From: Gonatopus flavifemur
Lineage: Eukaryota > Arthropoda > Insecta > Hymenoptera > Dryinidae
Reading direction: 5' to 3'
NCBI GenBank assembly: GCA_018340375.1
Contig: JAFFJZ010000087.1
Location: forward strand, 186,001-250,000
Length of the DNA stretch: 64,000 bases
Both the position numbers and the translations under genes were made by a program. The notes under the pieces are model-generated. The model was not told the DNA's origin and made no database searches. It worked only from the letters and a program-made list of their open reading frames with translations. This document shows positions 20,639-35,900 of the stretch, piece after piece. The stretch's first letter is position 1; the number at the start of each line of letters is the position of its first letter.

Positions 20639-23600
20639 TCGGACCTGAATTTGATGAATCCGGGAAAAAGTGAAGAAGGAGTGAAAAAGTAGAAAAAGAG
20701 TAGTAGGCCGCATTTTACAGTTCTTTATCAATTCCCACCGCCCTCAGGATATTCTGTGCGGCATTTTATGCTTGTGGAAGTATCAGGAGGTTGCACTGAG
20801 ATCCCGACATATGTTCTTCGAAGGTTTGAGTGCCTTAACTTGGTGATAATAACGAGGAGTTCCTAAAAAGACGTAGAAAAGTAGAAGAGGGATTTTTTTC
20901 GATTTCTGAGGGTCCAACCCTTTCCGATGGGATTCTATGGAATATTGCAACACCAAATCACTATCAAATAATACCTCAACAATAACTCACTTGTATCTAG
21001 TGATTAAAATCGGACCTGAATTTGATGAATCCGGGAAAAAGTGAAAAGGAGTGAAAAAGTAGGAAATGAGTAGTAGGCCGCATTTTACAGTTCGTTATCA
21101 ATTCCCACCGCCCTCAGGATATTCTGTGCGGCATTTTATGCTTGTGGAAGTATCAGGAGTATGTGCTGAGATGCCGGCATATTTTCTCCGAAGGTTTGAG
21201 TGCCTTAACTTGGTGATAATAACGAGGAGTTCCTAAAAAGACGTAGAAAAGTACAAGAGGGATTTTTTTCGATTTCTGAGGGTCCAACGCTTTCCGATGG
21301 GATTCTATGGAATATTGCAACACCAAATCACTATCAAATAATACCTCAACAATAACTCACTTGTATCTAGGGATTAAAATCGGACCTGAATTTGATGAGT
21401 CCGGGAAAAAGTGAACAAGGAGTGAAAAAGTAGGAAAAGAGTAGTAGGCCGCATTTTGCAGTTCTTTATCAATTCCCACCGCCCTCAGGATATTCTGTGC
21501 GGCATTTTATGCTTGTGGAAGTATCAGGAGTATGCGCTGAGATGCCGATATATGTTCTCCGAAGGTTTGAGTGTCTTAACTTGATGATAATAACGAGAAG
21601 TTCCTAAAAAGACGTAGAAAAGTAGAAGAGGGATTTTTTTCGTTTTCTGAGGGTCCAACCCTTTCCGATGGGATTCTATGGAATATTGAACACCAAATCG
21701 CTATCGAATTATACCTCAACAATAACTCACTTGTATCTAGGGATTAAAATCGGACCTGAATTTGATGAATCCGGGAAAAAGTGAAAAAGGAGTGAAAAAG
21801 TAGGAAAAGAGTAATAGGCCGCATTTTACAGTTCTTTATCAATTCCCACCGCCCTCAGGATATTCTGTGCGGCATTTTATGCTTGTGGAAGTATCAGGAG
21901 TATGCGCTGAGATGCCGATATATGTTCTCCGAAGGTTTGAGTGTCTTAACTTGATGATAATAACGAGAAGTTCCTAAAAAGACGTAGAAAAGGAGAAGAG
22001 GGATTTTTTTCGATTTCTGAGGGTCCAACCCTTTCCGATAGGATTCTATGGAATATTGCAACACCAAATCACTATCAAATAATACCTCAACAATAACTCA
22101 CTTGTATCTAGGGATTAAAATCGGACCTGAATTTGATGAATCCGGGAAAAAGTGAAGAAGGAGTGAAAAAGTAGGAAAAGAGTAATAGGCCGCATTTTAC
22201 AGTTCTTTATCAATTCCCACCGCCCTCAGGATATTCTGTGCGGCATTTTATGCTTGTGGAAGTATCAGGAGTATGCGCTGAGATGCCGATATATGTTCTT
22301 CGAAGGTTTGAGTGCCTTAACTTGGTGATAATAACGAGGAGTTCCTAAAAAGACGTAGAAAAGTACAAGAGGGATTTTTTTTCGATTTCTGAGGGTCCAA
22401 CGCTTTCCGATGGGATTCTATGGAATATTGCAACACCAAATCACTATCAAATAATACCTCAACAATAACTCACTTGTATCTAGGGATTAAAATCGGACCT
22501 GAATTTGATGAGTCCGGGAAAAAGTGAACAAGGAGTGAAAAAGTAGGAAAAGAGTAGTAGGCCGCATTTTACAGTTCTTTATCAATTCCCACCGCCCTCA
22601 GGATATTCTGTGCGGCATTTTATGCTTGTGGAAGTATCAGGAGTATGCGCTGAGATGCCGATATATGTTCTCCGAAGGTTTGAGTGCCTTAACTTGGTGA
22701 TAATAACGAGAAGTTCCTAAAAAGACGTAGAAAAGTAGAAGAGGGATTTTTTTCGATTTCTGAGGGTCCAACGCTTTCCGATGGGATTCTATGGAATATT
22801 ACAACACCAAATCACTATCAAATAATACCTCAACAATAACTCACTGGTATCTAGGGATTAAAATCGGACCTGAATTTGATGAATCCGGGAAAAAGTGAAA
22901 AAGGAGTGAAAAAGTAGGAAAAGAGTAATAGGCCGCATTTTACAGTTCTTTATCAATTCCCAACGCCCTCAGGATATTCTGTGCGGCATTTTATGCTTGT
23001 GGAAGTATCAGGAGTATGCGCTGAGATGCCGATATATGTTCTTCGAAGGTTTGAGTGCCTTAACTTGGTGATAATAACGAGGAGTTCCTAAAAAGACGTA
23101 GAAAAGTAGAAGAGGGATTTTTTTCGATTTCTGAGGGTCCAACCCTTTCCGATAGGATTCTATGGAATATTGCAACACCAAATCACTATCAAATAATACC
23201 TCAACAATAACTCACTTGTATCTAGGGATTAAAATCGGACCTGAATTTGATGAGTCCGGGAAAAAGTGAACAAGGAGTGAAAAAGTAGGAAAAGAGTAGT
23301 AGGCCGCATTTTGCAGTTCTTTATCAATTCCCACCGCCCTCAGGATATTCTGTGCGGCATTTTATGCTTGTGGAAGTATCAGGAGTATGCGCTGAGATGC
23401 CGAGATATGTTCTCCGAAGGTTAGAGTGACTTAACTTGGTGATAATAACGAGGAGTTCCTAAAAAGACGTAGAAAAGTAGAAGAGGGATTTTTTTCGATT
23501 TCTGAGGGTCCAACCCTTTCCGATGGGATTCTATGGAATATTGCAACACGAATGACTATCAAATAATACCTCAACAATAACTCACTTGTATCTAGGGATT

Positions 23601-26600
23601 AAAATCGGACCTGAATTTGATGAATCCGGGAAAAAGTGAAAAAGGAGTGAAAAAGTAGGAAAAGAGTAGTAGGCCGCATTTTACAGTCCTTCATCAATTC
23701 CCACCGCCCTCAGGATATTCTGTGCGGCATTTTATGCTTGTGAAAGTATCAGGAGTATGCGCTGAGATGCCGATATATGTTCTCCGAAGGTTTGAGTGCC
23801 TTAACTTGGTGATAATAACGAGAAGTTCCTAAAAAGACGTAGAAAAGTAGAAGAGGGATTTTTTTCGATTTCTGAGGGTCCAACCCTTTCCGATGGGATT
23901 CTATGGAATATTGCAACACCAAATCACTATCAAATAATACCTCAACAATAACTCACTTGTATCTAGGGATTAAAATCGGACCTGAATTTGATGAATCCGG
24001 GAAGAAGTGAAAAAGGAGTGAAAAAGTAGGAAAAGAGTAATAGGCCGCATTTTACAGTTCTTTATCAATTCCCACCGCCCTCAGGATATTCTGTGCGGCA
24101 TTTTATGCTTGTCGAAGTATCAGGAGTATGCGCTGAGATGCCGATATATGTCCTCCGAAGGTTTGAGTGCCTCAACTTGGTGATAATAACGAGAAGTTCC
24201 TAAAAAGACGTAGAAAAGTAGGAGAGGGATTTTTTTCGATTTCTGAGGGTCCAACCCTTTCCGATGGGATTCTATGAAATATTGCAACACGAATGACTAT
24301 CAAATAATACCTCAACGATAACTCACTTGTATCTAGGGATTAAAATCGGACCTGAATTTGATGAATCCGGGAAAAAGTGAAAAAGGAGTGAAAAAGTAGG
24401 AAAAGAGTAGTAGGCCGCATTTTACAGTTCTTTATCAATTCCCACCGCCCTCAGGATATTCTGTGCGGCATTTTAAGCTTGTGGAAGTATCAGGAGCATG
24501 CGCTGAGATGCCGAGATATGTTCTCCGGAGGGTTGAGTGTCTTAACTTGATGATAATAACGAGAAGTTCCTAAAAAGACGTAGAAAAGTACAAGAGGGAT
24601 TTTTTTCGATTTCTGAGGGTCCAACGCTTTCCGATGGGATTCTATGGAATATTGGACACCAAATGACTATCAAATAATACCTCAACAATAACTCACTTGT
24701 ATCTAGGGATTAAAATCGGACCTGAATTTGATGAATCCGGGAAAAAGTGAAAAAGGAGTGAAAAAGTAGGAAAAGAGTAGTAGGCCGCATTTTACAGTCC
24801 TTTATCAATTCCCACCGCCTTCAGGATATTCTGTGCGGCATTTTATGCTTGTGAAAGTATCAGGAGTATGCGCTGAGATGCCGATATATGTTCTCCGAAG
24901 GTTTGAGTGCCTTAACTTGGTGATAATAACGAGAAGTTCCTAAAAAGACGTAGAAAAGTAGAAGAGGGATTTTTTTCGATTTCTGAGGGTCCAACCCTTT
25001 CCGATGGGATTCTATGGAATATTGCAACACCAAATCACTATCAAATAATACCTCAACAATAACTCACTTGTATCTAGGGATTAAAATCGGACCTGAATTT
25101 GATGAATCCGGGAAGAAGTGAAAAAGGAGTGAAAAAGTAGGAAAAGAGTAATAGGCCGCATTTTACAGTTCTTTATCAATTCCCACCGCCCTCAGGATAT
25201 TCTGTGCGGCATTTTATGCTTGTGGAAGTATCAGGAGTATGCGCTGAGATGCCGATATATGTTCTCCGAAGGTTTGAGTGCCTTAACTTGGTGATAATAA
25301 CGAGAAGTTCCTAAAAAGACGTAGAAAAGTAGAAGAGGGATTTTTTTCGATTTCTGAGGGTCCAACCCTTTCCGATGGGATTCTATGGAATATTGCAACA
25401 CCAAATCACTATCAAATAATACCTCAACAATAACTCACTTGTATCTAGGGATTAAAATCGGACCTGAATTTGATGAATCCGGGAAGAAGTGAAAAAGGAG
25501 TGAAAAAGTAGGAAAAGAGTAATAGGCCGCATTTTACAGTTCTTTATCAATTCCCACCGCCCTCAGGATATTCTGTGCGGCATTTTATGCTTGTGGAAGT
25601 ATCAGGAGTATGCGCTGAGATGCCGATATATGTTCTCCGAAGGTTTGAGTGCCTTAACTTGGTGATAATAACGAGAAGTTCCTAAAAAGACGTAGAAAAG
25701 TAGGAGAGGGATTTTTTTCGATTTCTGAGGGTCCAACCCTTTCCGATGGGATTCTATGAAATATTGCAACACGAATGACTATCAAATAATACCTCAACGA
25801 TAACTCACTTGTATCTAGGGATTAAAATCGGACCTGAATTTGATGAATCCGGGAAAAAGTGAAAAAGGAGTGAAAAAGTAGGAAAAGAGTAGTAGGCCGC
25901 ATTTTACAGTTCTTTATCAATTCCCACCGCCCTCAGGATATTCTGTGCGGCATTTTAAGCTTGTGGAAGTATCAGGAGCATGCGCTGAGATGCCGAGATA
26001 TGTTCTCCGGAGGGTTGAGTGTCTTAACTTGATGATAATAACGAGAAGTTCCTAAAAAGACGTAGAAAAGTAGAAGAGGGATTTTTTTCGTTTTCTGAGG
26101 GTCCAACCCTTTCCGATGGGATTCTATGGAATATTGGACACCAAATGACTATCAAATAATACCTCAACAATGACTCACTTGTATCTAGGGATTAAAATCT
26201 GACCTGAATTTGATGAATCCGGGAAAAAGTGAAAAAGGAGTGAAAAAGTAGGAAAAGAGTAGTAGGCCGCATTTTACAGTCCTTTATCAATTCCCACCGC
26301 CTCCAGGATATTCTGTGCGGCATTTTATGCTTGTGAAAGTATCAGGAGTATGCGCTGAGATGCCGGCATATTTTCTCCGAAGGTTTGAGTGCCTTAACTT
26401 GGTGATAATAACGAGAAGTTCCTAAAAAGACGTAGAAAAGTAGAAGAGGGATTTTTTTCGATTTCTGAGGGTCCAACCCTTTCCGATGGGATTCTATGGA
26501 ATATTGCAACACCAAATCACTATCAAATAATACCTCAACAATAACTCACTTGTATCTAGGGATTAAAATCGGACCTGAATTTGATGAATCCGGGAAGAAG

Positions 26601-29600
26601 TGAAAAAGGAGTGAAAAAGTAGGAAAAGAGTAATAGGCCGCATTTTACAGTTCTTTATCAATTCCCACCGCCCTCAGGATATTCTGTGCGGCATTTTATG
26701 CTTGTGGAAGTATCAGGAGTATGCGCTGAGATGCCGATATATGTCCTCCGAAGGTTTGAGTGCCTCAACTTGGTGATAATAACGAGAAGTTCCTAAAAAG
26801 ACGTAGAAAAGTAGAAGAGGGATTTTTTTCGATTTCTGAGGGTCCAACCCTTTCCGATGGGATTCTATGGAATATTGCAACACGAATGACTATCAAATAA
26901 TACCTCAACAATAACTCACTTGTATCTAGTGATAAAAATCGGACCTGAATTTGATGAATCCGGGAAAAAGTGAAAAAAGAGTAAAAAGTAGGAAAAGAGT
27001 AGTAGGCCGCATTTTACAGTTCGTTATCAATTCCCACCGCCCTCAGGATATTCTGTGCGGCATTTTATGCTTGTGGAAGTATCAGGAGTATGTGCTGAGA
27101 TGCCGGCATATTTTCTCCGAAGGTTTGAGTGCCTTAACTTGGTGATAATAACGAGGAGTTCCTAAAAAGACGTAGAAAAGTACAAGAGGGATTTTTTTCG
27201 ATTTCTGAGGGTCCAACGCTTTCCGATGGGATTCTATGGAATATTGCAACACCAAATCACTATCAAATAATACGTCAACAATAACTCACTTGTATCTAGG
27301 GATTAAAATCGGACCTGAATTTGATGAGTCCGGGAAAAAGTGAAAAAGGAGTGAAAAAGTAGGAAAAGAGTAGTAGGCCGCATTTTGCAGTTCTTTATCA
27401 ATTCCCACCGCCCTCAGGATATTCTGTGCGGCATTTTATGCTTGTGGAAGTATCAGGAGTATGCGCTGAGATGCCAATATATGTTCTTCGAAGGTTTGAA
27501 TGCCTTAACTCGGTGATAATAACGAGAAGTTCCTAAAAAGACGTAGAAAAGTAGAAGAGGGATTTTTTTCGTTTTCTGAGGGTCCAACCCTTTCCGATGG
27601 GATTCTATGGAATATTGAACACCAAATCACTATCAAATAATACCTCAACAATAACTCACTTGTATCTAGGGATTAAAATCGGACCTGAATTTGATGAATC
27701 CGGGAAAAAGTGAAGAAGGAGTGAAAAAGTAGGAAAAGAGTAGTAGGCCGCATTTTACAGTTCTTTATCAATTCCCACCGCCCTCAGGATATTCTGTGCG
27801 GCATTGAATGCTTGTGGAAGTATCAGGAGTATGCGCTGAGATGCCGATATATGTTCTCCGAAGGTTTGAGTGCCTTAACTTGGTGATAATAACGAGAAGT
27901 TCCTAAAAAGACGTAGAAAAGTAGAAGAGGGATTTTTTTCGATTTCTGAGGGTCCAACCCTTTCCGATAGGATTCTATGGAATATTGCAACACCAAATCA
28001 CTATCAAATAATACCTCAACAATAACTCACTTGTATCTAGGGATTAAAATCGGACCTGAATTTGATGAATCCGGGAAAAAGTGCAAAAGGGGTGAAAAAG
28101 TAGGGAAAAAGTAGTAGGGCGCATTTTACAGTCCTTTATCAATTCCCACTGCCCTCAGGATATTCTGTGCGGCATTGAATGCTTGTGGAAGTATCAGGAG
28201 TATGCGCTGAGATGCCGATATATGTTCTCCGAAGGTTTGAGTGCCTTAACTTGGTGATAATAACGAGGAGTTCCTAAAAAGACGTAGAAAAGTACAAGAG
28301 GGATTTTTTTCGATTTCTGAGGGTCCAACGCTTTCCGATGGGATTCTATGGAATATTGCAACACCAAATCACTATCAAATAATACCTCAACAATAACTCA
28401 CTTGTATCTAGGGATTAAAATCGGACCTGAATTTGATGAATCCGGGAAAAAGTGAAAAAGGAGTGAAAAAGTAGGAAAAGAGTAGTAGGCCGCATTTTAC
28501 AGTTCTTTATCAATTCCCACCGCCCTCAGGATATTCTGTGCGGCATTTTAAGCTTGTGGAAGTATCAGGAGCATGCGCTGAGATGCCGAGATATGTTCTC
28601 CGGAGGTTTGAGTGTCTTAACTTGATGATAATAACGAGAAGTTCCTAAAAAGACGTAGAAAAGTAGAAGAGGGATTTTTTTCGTTTTCTGAGGGTCCAAC
28701 CCTTTCCGATGGGATTCTATGGAATATTGGACACCAAATGACTATCAAATAATACCTCAACAATGACTCACTTGTATCTAGGGATTAAAATCTGACCTGA
28801 ATTTGATGAATCCGGGAAAAAGTGAAAAAGGAGTGAAAAAGTAGGAAAAGAGTAGTAGGCCGCATTTTACAGTCCTTTATCAATTCCCACCGCCTTCAGG
28901 ATATTCTGTGCGGCATTTTATGCTTGTGAAAGTATCAGGAGTATGCGCTGAGATGCCGATATATGTTCTCCGAAGGTTTGAGTGCCTTAACTTGGTGATA
29001 ATAACGAGAAGTTCCTAAAAAGACGTAGAAAAGTAGAAGAGGGATTTTTTTCGATTTCTGAGGGTCCAACCCTTTCCGATGGGATTCTATGGAATATTGC
29101 AACACCAAATCACTATCAAATAATACCTCAACAATAACTCACTTGTATCTAGGGATTAAAATCGGACCTGAATTTGATGAATCCGGGAAAAAGTGAAGAA
29201 GGAGTGAAAAAGTAGGAAAAGAGTAGTAGGCCGCATTTTACAGTTCTTTATCAATTCCCACCGCCCTCAGGATATTCTGTGCGGCATTTTATGCTTGTGG
29301 AAGTATCAGGAGTATGCGCTGAGATGCCGATATATGTTCTCCGAAGGTTTGAGTGCCTTAACTTGGTGATAATAACGAGGAGTTCCTAAAAAGACGTAGA
29401 AAAGTACAAGAGGGATTTTTTTCGATTTCTGAGGGTCCAACGCTTTCCGATGGGATTCTATGGAATATTGCAACACCAAATCACTATCAAATAATACCTC
29501 AACAATAACTCACTTGTATCTAGGGATTAAAATCGGACCTGAATTTGATGAATCCGGGAAAAAGTGAAGAAGGAGTGAAAAAGTAGGAAAAGAGTAGTAG

Positions 29601-29913
29601 GCCGCATTTTACAGTTCTTTATCAATTCCCACCGCCCTCAGGATATTCTGTGCGGCATTTTATGTTTGTGGAAGTATCAGGAGTATGCGTTGAGATGCCG
29701 ATATATGTCCTCCGAAGGTTTGAGTGCCTCAATTTGGTGATAATAACGAGAAGTTCCTAAGAAGACGTAGAAAAGTAGAAGAGGGATTTTTTTCGATTTC
29801 TGAGGGTCCAACGCTTTCCGATGGGATTCTATGGAATATTGCAACACCAAATCACTATCAAATAATACCTCAACAATAACTCACTGGTATCTAGGGATTA
29901 AAATCGGACCTGA

Positions 29914-29930
29914 ATTCGATGAATCCGGGA
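29914..29930 (+). promoter_or_regulatory. Perfect CENP-B-box-like site in satellite
   Basis: The 17 bases read ATTCGATGAATCCGGGA, matching all nine fixed positions of the CENP-B box consensus nTTCGnnnnAnnCGGGn. Most other units have ATTTGATGAATCCGGGA, one C-to-T change away. Binding is untested, and insects need not use a CENP-B-like protein. Confidence 0.45.
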
Positions 29931-32900
29931 AAAAGTGAAAAAGGAGTGAAAAAGTAGGAAAAGAGTAATAGGCCGCATTTTACAGTTCTTTATCAATTCC
30001 CACCGCCCTCAGGATATTCTGTGCGGCATTGAATGCTTGTGGAAGTATCAGGAGTATGCGCTGAGATGCCGATATATGTTCTCCGAAGGTTTGAGTGCCT
30101 TAACTTGGTGATAATAACGAGAAGTTCCTAAAAAGACGTAGAAAAGTAGAAGAGGGATTTTTTTCGATTTCTGAGGGTCCAACCCTTTCCGATAGGATTC
30201 TATGGAATATTGCAACACCAAATCACTATCAAATAATACCTCAACAATAACTCACTTGTATCTAGGGATTAAAATCGGACCTGAATTTGATGAATCCGGG
30301 AAAAAGTGAAAAAGGAGTGAAAAAGTAGGAAAAGAGTAGTAGGCCGCATTTTACAGTTCTTTATCAATTCCCACCGCCCTCAGGATATTCTGTGCGGCAT
30401 TTTAAGCTTGTGGAAGTATCAGGAGCATGCGCTGAGATGCCGAGATATGTTCTCCGGAGGTTTGAGTGTCTTAACTTGATGATAATAACGAGAAGTTCCT
30501 AAAAAGACGTAGAAAAGTAGAAGAGGGATTTTTTTCGTTTTCTGAGGGTCCAACCCTTTCCGATGGGATTCTATGGAATATTGGACACCAAATGACTATC
30601 AAATAATACCTCAACAATGACTCACTTGTATCTAGGGATTAAAATCTGACCTGAATTTGATGAATCCGGGAAAAAGTGAAAAAGGAGTGAAAAAGTAGGA
30701 AAAGAGTAGTAGGCCGCATTTTACAGTCCTTTATCAATTCCCACCGCCTTCAGGATATTCTGTGCGGCATTTTATGCTTGTGAAAGTATCAGGAGTATGC
30801 GCTGAGATGCCGATATATGTTCTCCGAAGGTTTGAGTGCCTTAACTTGGTGATAATAACGAGAAGTTCCTAAAAAGACGTAGAAAAGTAGAAGAGGGATT
30901 TTTTTCGATTTCTGAGGGTCCAACCCTTTCCGATGGGATTCTATGGAATATTGCAACACCAAATCACTATCAAATAATACCTCAACAATAACTCACTTGT
31001 ATCTAGGGATTAAAATCGGACCTGAATTTGATGAATCCGGGAAGAAGTGAAAAAGGAGTGAAAAAGTAGGAAAAGAGTAATAGGCCGCATTTTACAGTTC
31101 TTTATCAATTCCCACCGCCCTCAGGATATTCTGTGCGGCATTTTATGCTTGTCGAAGTATCAGGAGTATGCGCTGAGATGCCGATATATGTCCTCCGAAG
31201 GTTTGAGTGCCTCAACTTGGTGATAATAACGAGAAGTTCCTAAAAAGACGTAGAAAAGTAGGAGAGGGATTTTTTTCGATTTCTGAGGGTCCAACCCTTT
31301 CCGATGGGATTCTATGAAATATTGCAACACGAATGACTATCAAATAATACCTCAACGATAACTCACTTGTATCTAGGGATTAAAATCGGACCTGAATTTG
31401 ATGAATCCGGGAAAAAGTGAAAAAGGAGTGAAAAAGTAGGAAAAGAGTAGTAGGCCGCATTTTACAGTTCTTTATCAATTCCCACCGCCCTCAGGATATT
31501 CTGTGCGGCATTTTATGCTTGTCGAAGTATCAGGAGTATGCGCTGAGATGCCGATATATGTCCTCCGAAGGTTTGAGTGCCTCAACTTGGTGATAATAAC
31601 GAGAAGTTCCTAAGAAGACGTAGAAAAGTAGAAGAGGGATTTTTTTCGATTTCTGAGGGTCCAACGCTTTCCGATGGGATTCTATGGAATATTGCAACAC
31701 GAATGACTATCAAATAATACCTCAACAACAACTCACTTGTATCTAGTGATAAAAATCGGACCTGAATTTGATGAATCCGGGAAAAAGTGAAAAAGGAGTA
31801 AAAAGTAGGAAAAGAGTAGTAGGCCGCATTTTACAGTTCGTTATCAATTCCCACCGCCCTCAGGATATTCTGTGCGGCATTTTATGCTTGTGGAAGTATC
31901 AGGAGTATGCGCTGAGATGCCGGCATATTTTCTCCGAAGGTTTGAGTGCCTTAACTTGGTGATAATAACGAGGAGTGCCTAAAAAGACGTAGAAAAGTAG
32001 AAGAGGGATTTTTTTCGATTTCTGAGGGTCCAACCCTTTCCGATGGGATTCTATGGAATATTGCAACACCAAATCACTATCAAATAATACCTCAACAATA
32101 ACTCACTTGTATCTAGGGATTAAAATCGGACCTGAATTTGATGAATCCGGGAAAAAGTGAAAAAGGAGTGAAAAAGTAGGAAAAGAGTAGTAGGCCGCAT
32201 TTTACAGTTCTTTATCAATTCCCACCGCCCTCAGGATATTCTGTGCGGCATTTTATGCTTGTGGAAGTATCAGGAGTATGCGCTGAGATGCCGATATATG
32301 TCCTCCGAAGGTTTGAGTGCCTCAACTTGGTGATAATAACGAGAAGTTCCTAAAAAGACGTAGAAAAGTAGAAGAGGGATTTTTTTCGATTTCTGAGGGT
32401 CCAACGCTTTCCGATGGGATTCTATGGAATATTGCAACACGAATGACTATCAAATAATACCTCAACAATAACTCACTTGTATCTAGTGATAAAAATCGGA
32501 CCTGAATTTGATGAATCCGGGAAAAAGTGAAAAAGGAGTAAAAAGTAGGAAAAGAGTAGTAGGCCGCATTTTACAGTTCTTTATCAATTCCCACCGCCCT
32601 CAGGATATTCTGTGCGGCATTTTATGCTTGTGGAAGTATCAGGAGGTTGCACTGAGATCCCGACATATGTTCTTCGAAGGTTTGAGTGCCTTAACTTGGT
32701 GATAATAACGAGGAGTTCCTAAAAAGACGTAGAAAAGTAGAAGAGGGATTTTTTTCGATTTCTGAGGGTCCAACCCTTTCCGATGGGATTCTATGGAATA
32801 TTGCAACACGAATGACTATCAAATAATACCTCAACAATAACTCACTTGTATCTAGTGATAAAAATCGGACCTGAATTTGATGAATCCGGGAAAAAGTGAA

Positions 32901-35900
32901 AAAGGAGTAAAAAGTAGGAAAAGAGTAGTAGGCCGCATTTTACAGTTCTTTATCAATTCCCACCGCCCTCAGGATATTCTGTGCGGCATTTTATGCTTGT
33001 GGAAGTATCAGGAGTATGCGCTGAGATGACAATATATGTTCTTCGAAGGTTTGAGTGCCTTAACTCGGTGATAATAACGAGAAGTTCCTAAAAAGACGTA
33101 GAAAAGTAGAAGAGGGATTTTTTTCGTTTTCTGAGGGTCCAACCCTTTCCGATGGGATTCTATGGAATATTGAACACCAAATCACTATCAAATAATACCT
33201 CAACAATAACTCACTTGTATCTAGTGATTAAAATCGGACCTGAATTTGATGAATCCGGGAAAAAGTGAAGAAGGAGTGAAAAAGTAGGAAAAGAGTAGTA
33301 GGCCGCATTTTACAGTTCTTTATCAATTCCCACCGCCCTCAGGATATTCTGTGCGGCATTTTATGTTTGTGGAAGTATCAGGAGTATGCGTTGAGATGCC
33401 GATATATGCCCTCCGAAGGTTTGAGTGCCTCAATTTGGTGATAATAACGAGAAGTTCCTAGAAAGACGTAGAAAAGTAGAAGAGGGATTTTTTTCGATTT
33501 CTGAGGGTCCAACGCTTTCCGATGGGATTCTATGGAATATTGCAACACCAAATCACTATCAAATAATACCTCAACAATAACTCACTTGTATCTAGGGATT
33601 AAAATCGGACCTGAATTTGATGAATCCGGGAAAAAGTGAAAAAGGGGTGAAAAAGTAGGGAAAAAGTAGTAGGGCGCATTTTACAGTTCTTTATCAATTC
33701 CCACTGCCCTCAGGATATTCTGTGCGGCATTGAATGCTTGTGGAAGTATCAGGAGTATGCGCTGAGATGCCGATATATGTTCTCCGAAGGTTTGAGTGCC
33801 TTAACTTGGTGATAATAACGAGGAGTTCCTAAAAAGACGTAGAAAAGTACAAGAGGGATTTTTTTCGATTTCTGAGGGTCCAACGCTTTCCGATGGGATT
33901 CTATGGAATATTGCAACACCAAATCACTATCAAATAATACCTCAACAATAACTCACTTGTATCTAGGGATTAAAATCGGACCTGAATTTGATGAATCCGG
34001 GAAAAAGTGAAGAAGGAGTGAAAAAGTAGGAAAAGAGTAGTAGGCCGCATTTTACAGTTCTTTATCAATTCCCACCGCCCTCAGGATATTCTGTGCGGCA
34101 TTTTATGCTTGTGGAAGTATCAGGAGTATGCGTTGAGATGCCGATATATGTCCTCCGAAGGTTTGAGTGCCTCAATTTGGTGATAATAACGAGAAGTTCC
34201 TAAAAAGACGTAGAAAAGTAGAAGAGGGATTTTTTTCGATTTCTGAGGGTCCAACGCTTTCCGATGGGATTCTATGGAATATTGAACACCAAATCACTAT
34301 CAAATAATACCTCAACAATAACTCACTTGTATCTAGTGATTAAAATCGGACCTGAATTTGATGAATCCGGGAAAAAGTGAAGAAGGAGTGAAAAAGTAGG
34401 AAAAGAGTAGTAGGCCGCATTTTACAGTTCTTTATCAATTCCCACCGCCCTCAGGATATTCTGTGCGGCATTTTATGCTTGTGGAAGTATCAGGAGTATG
34501 CGCTGAGATGCCGATATATGTTCTTCGAAGGTTTGAGTGCCTCAATTTGGTGATAATAACGAGAAGTTCCTAGAAAGACGTAGAAAAGTAGAAGAGGGAT
34601 TTTTTTCGATTTCTGAGGGTCCAACGCTTTCCGATGGGATTCTATGGAATATTGCAACACCAAATCACTATCAAATAATACCTCAACAATAACTCACTTG
34701 TATCTAGGGATTAAAATCGGACCTGAATTTGATGAATCCGGGAAAAAGTGCAAAAGGGGTGAAAAAGTAGGGAAAAAGTAGTAGGGCGCATTTTACAGTT
34801 CTTTATCAATTCCCACTGCCCTCAGGATATTCTGTGCGGCATTGAATGCTTGTGGAAGTATCAGGAGTATGCGCTGAGATGCCGATATATGTTCTCCGAA
34901 GGTTTGAGTGCCTTAACTTGGTGATAATAACGAGGAGTTCCTAAAAAGACGTAGAAAAGTACAAGAGGGATTTTTTTCGATTTCTGAGGGTCCAACGCTT
35001 TCCGATGGGATTCTATGGAATATTGCAACACCAAATCACTATCAAATAATACCTCAACAATAACTCACTTGTATCTAGGGATTAAAATCGGACCTGAATT
35101 TGATGAATCCGGGAAAAAGTGAAAAAGGAGTGAAAAAGTAGGAAAAGAGTAATAGGCCGCATTTTACAGTTCTTTATCAATTCCCACCGCCCTCAGGATA
35201 TTCTGTGCGGCATTTTATGCTTGTGGAAGTATCAGGAGTATGCGCTGAGATGCCGATATATGTTCTCCGAAGGTTTGAGTGCCTTAACTTGGTGATAATA
35301 ACGAGAAGTTCCTAAAAAGACGTAGAAAAGTAGAAGAGGGATTTTTTTCGATTTCTGAGGGTCCAACCCTTTCCGATGGGATTCTATGGAATATTGCAAC
35401 ACCAAATCACTATCAAATAATACCTCAACAATAACTCACTTGTATCTAGGGATTAAAATCGGACCTGAATTTGATGAATCCGTGAAAAAGTGAAAAAGGG
35501 GTGAAAAAGTAGGAAAAGAGTAGTAGGGCGCATTTTACAGTTCTTTATCGATTCCCACTGCCCTCAGGATATTCTGTGCGGCATTTTATGCTTGTGGAAG
35601 TATCAGGAGTATGCGCTGAGATGCCGATATATGTTCTTCGAAGGTTTGAGTGCCTTAACTTGGTGATAATAACGAGGAGTTCCTAAAAAGACGTAGAAAA
35701 GTACAAGAGGGATTTTTTTCGATTTCTGAGGGTCCAACGCTTTCCGATGGGATTCTATGGAATATTGCAACACCAAATCACTATCAAATAATACCTCAAC
35801 AATAACTCACTTGTATCTAGGGATTAAAATCGGACCTGAATTTGATGAATCCGGGAAAAAGTGAAGAAGGAGTGAAAAAGTAGGAAAAGAGTAATAGGCC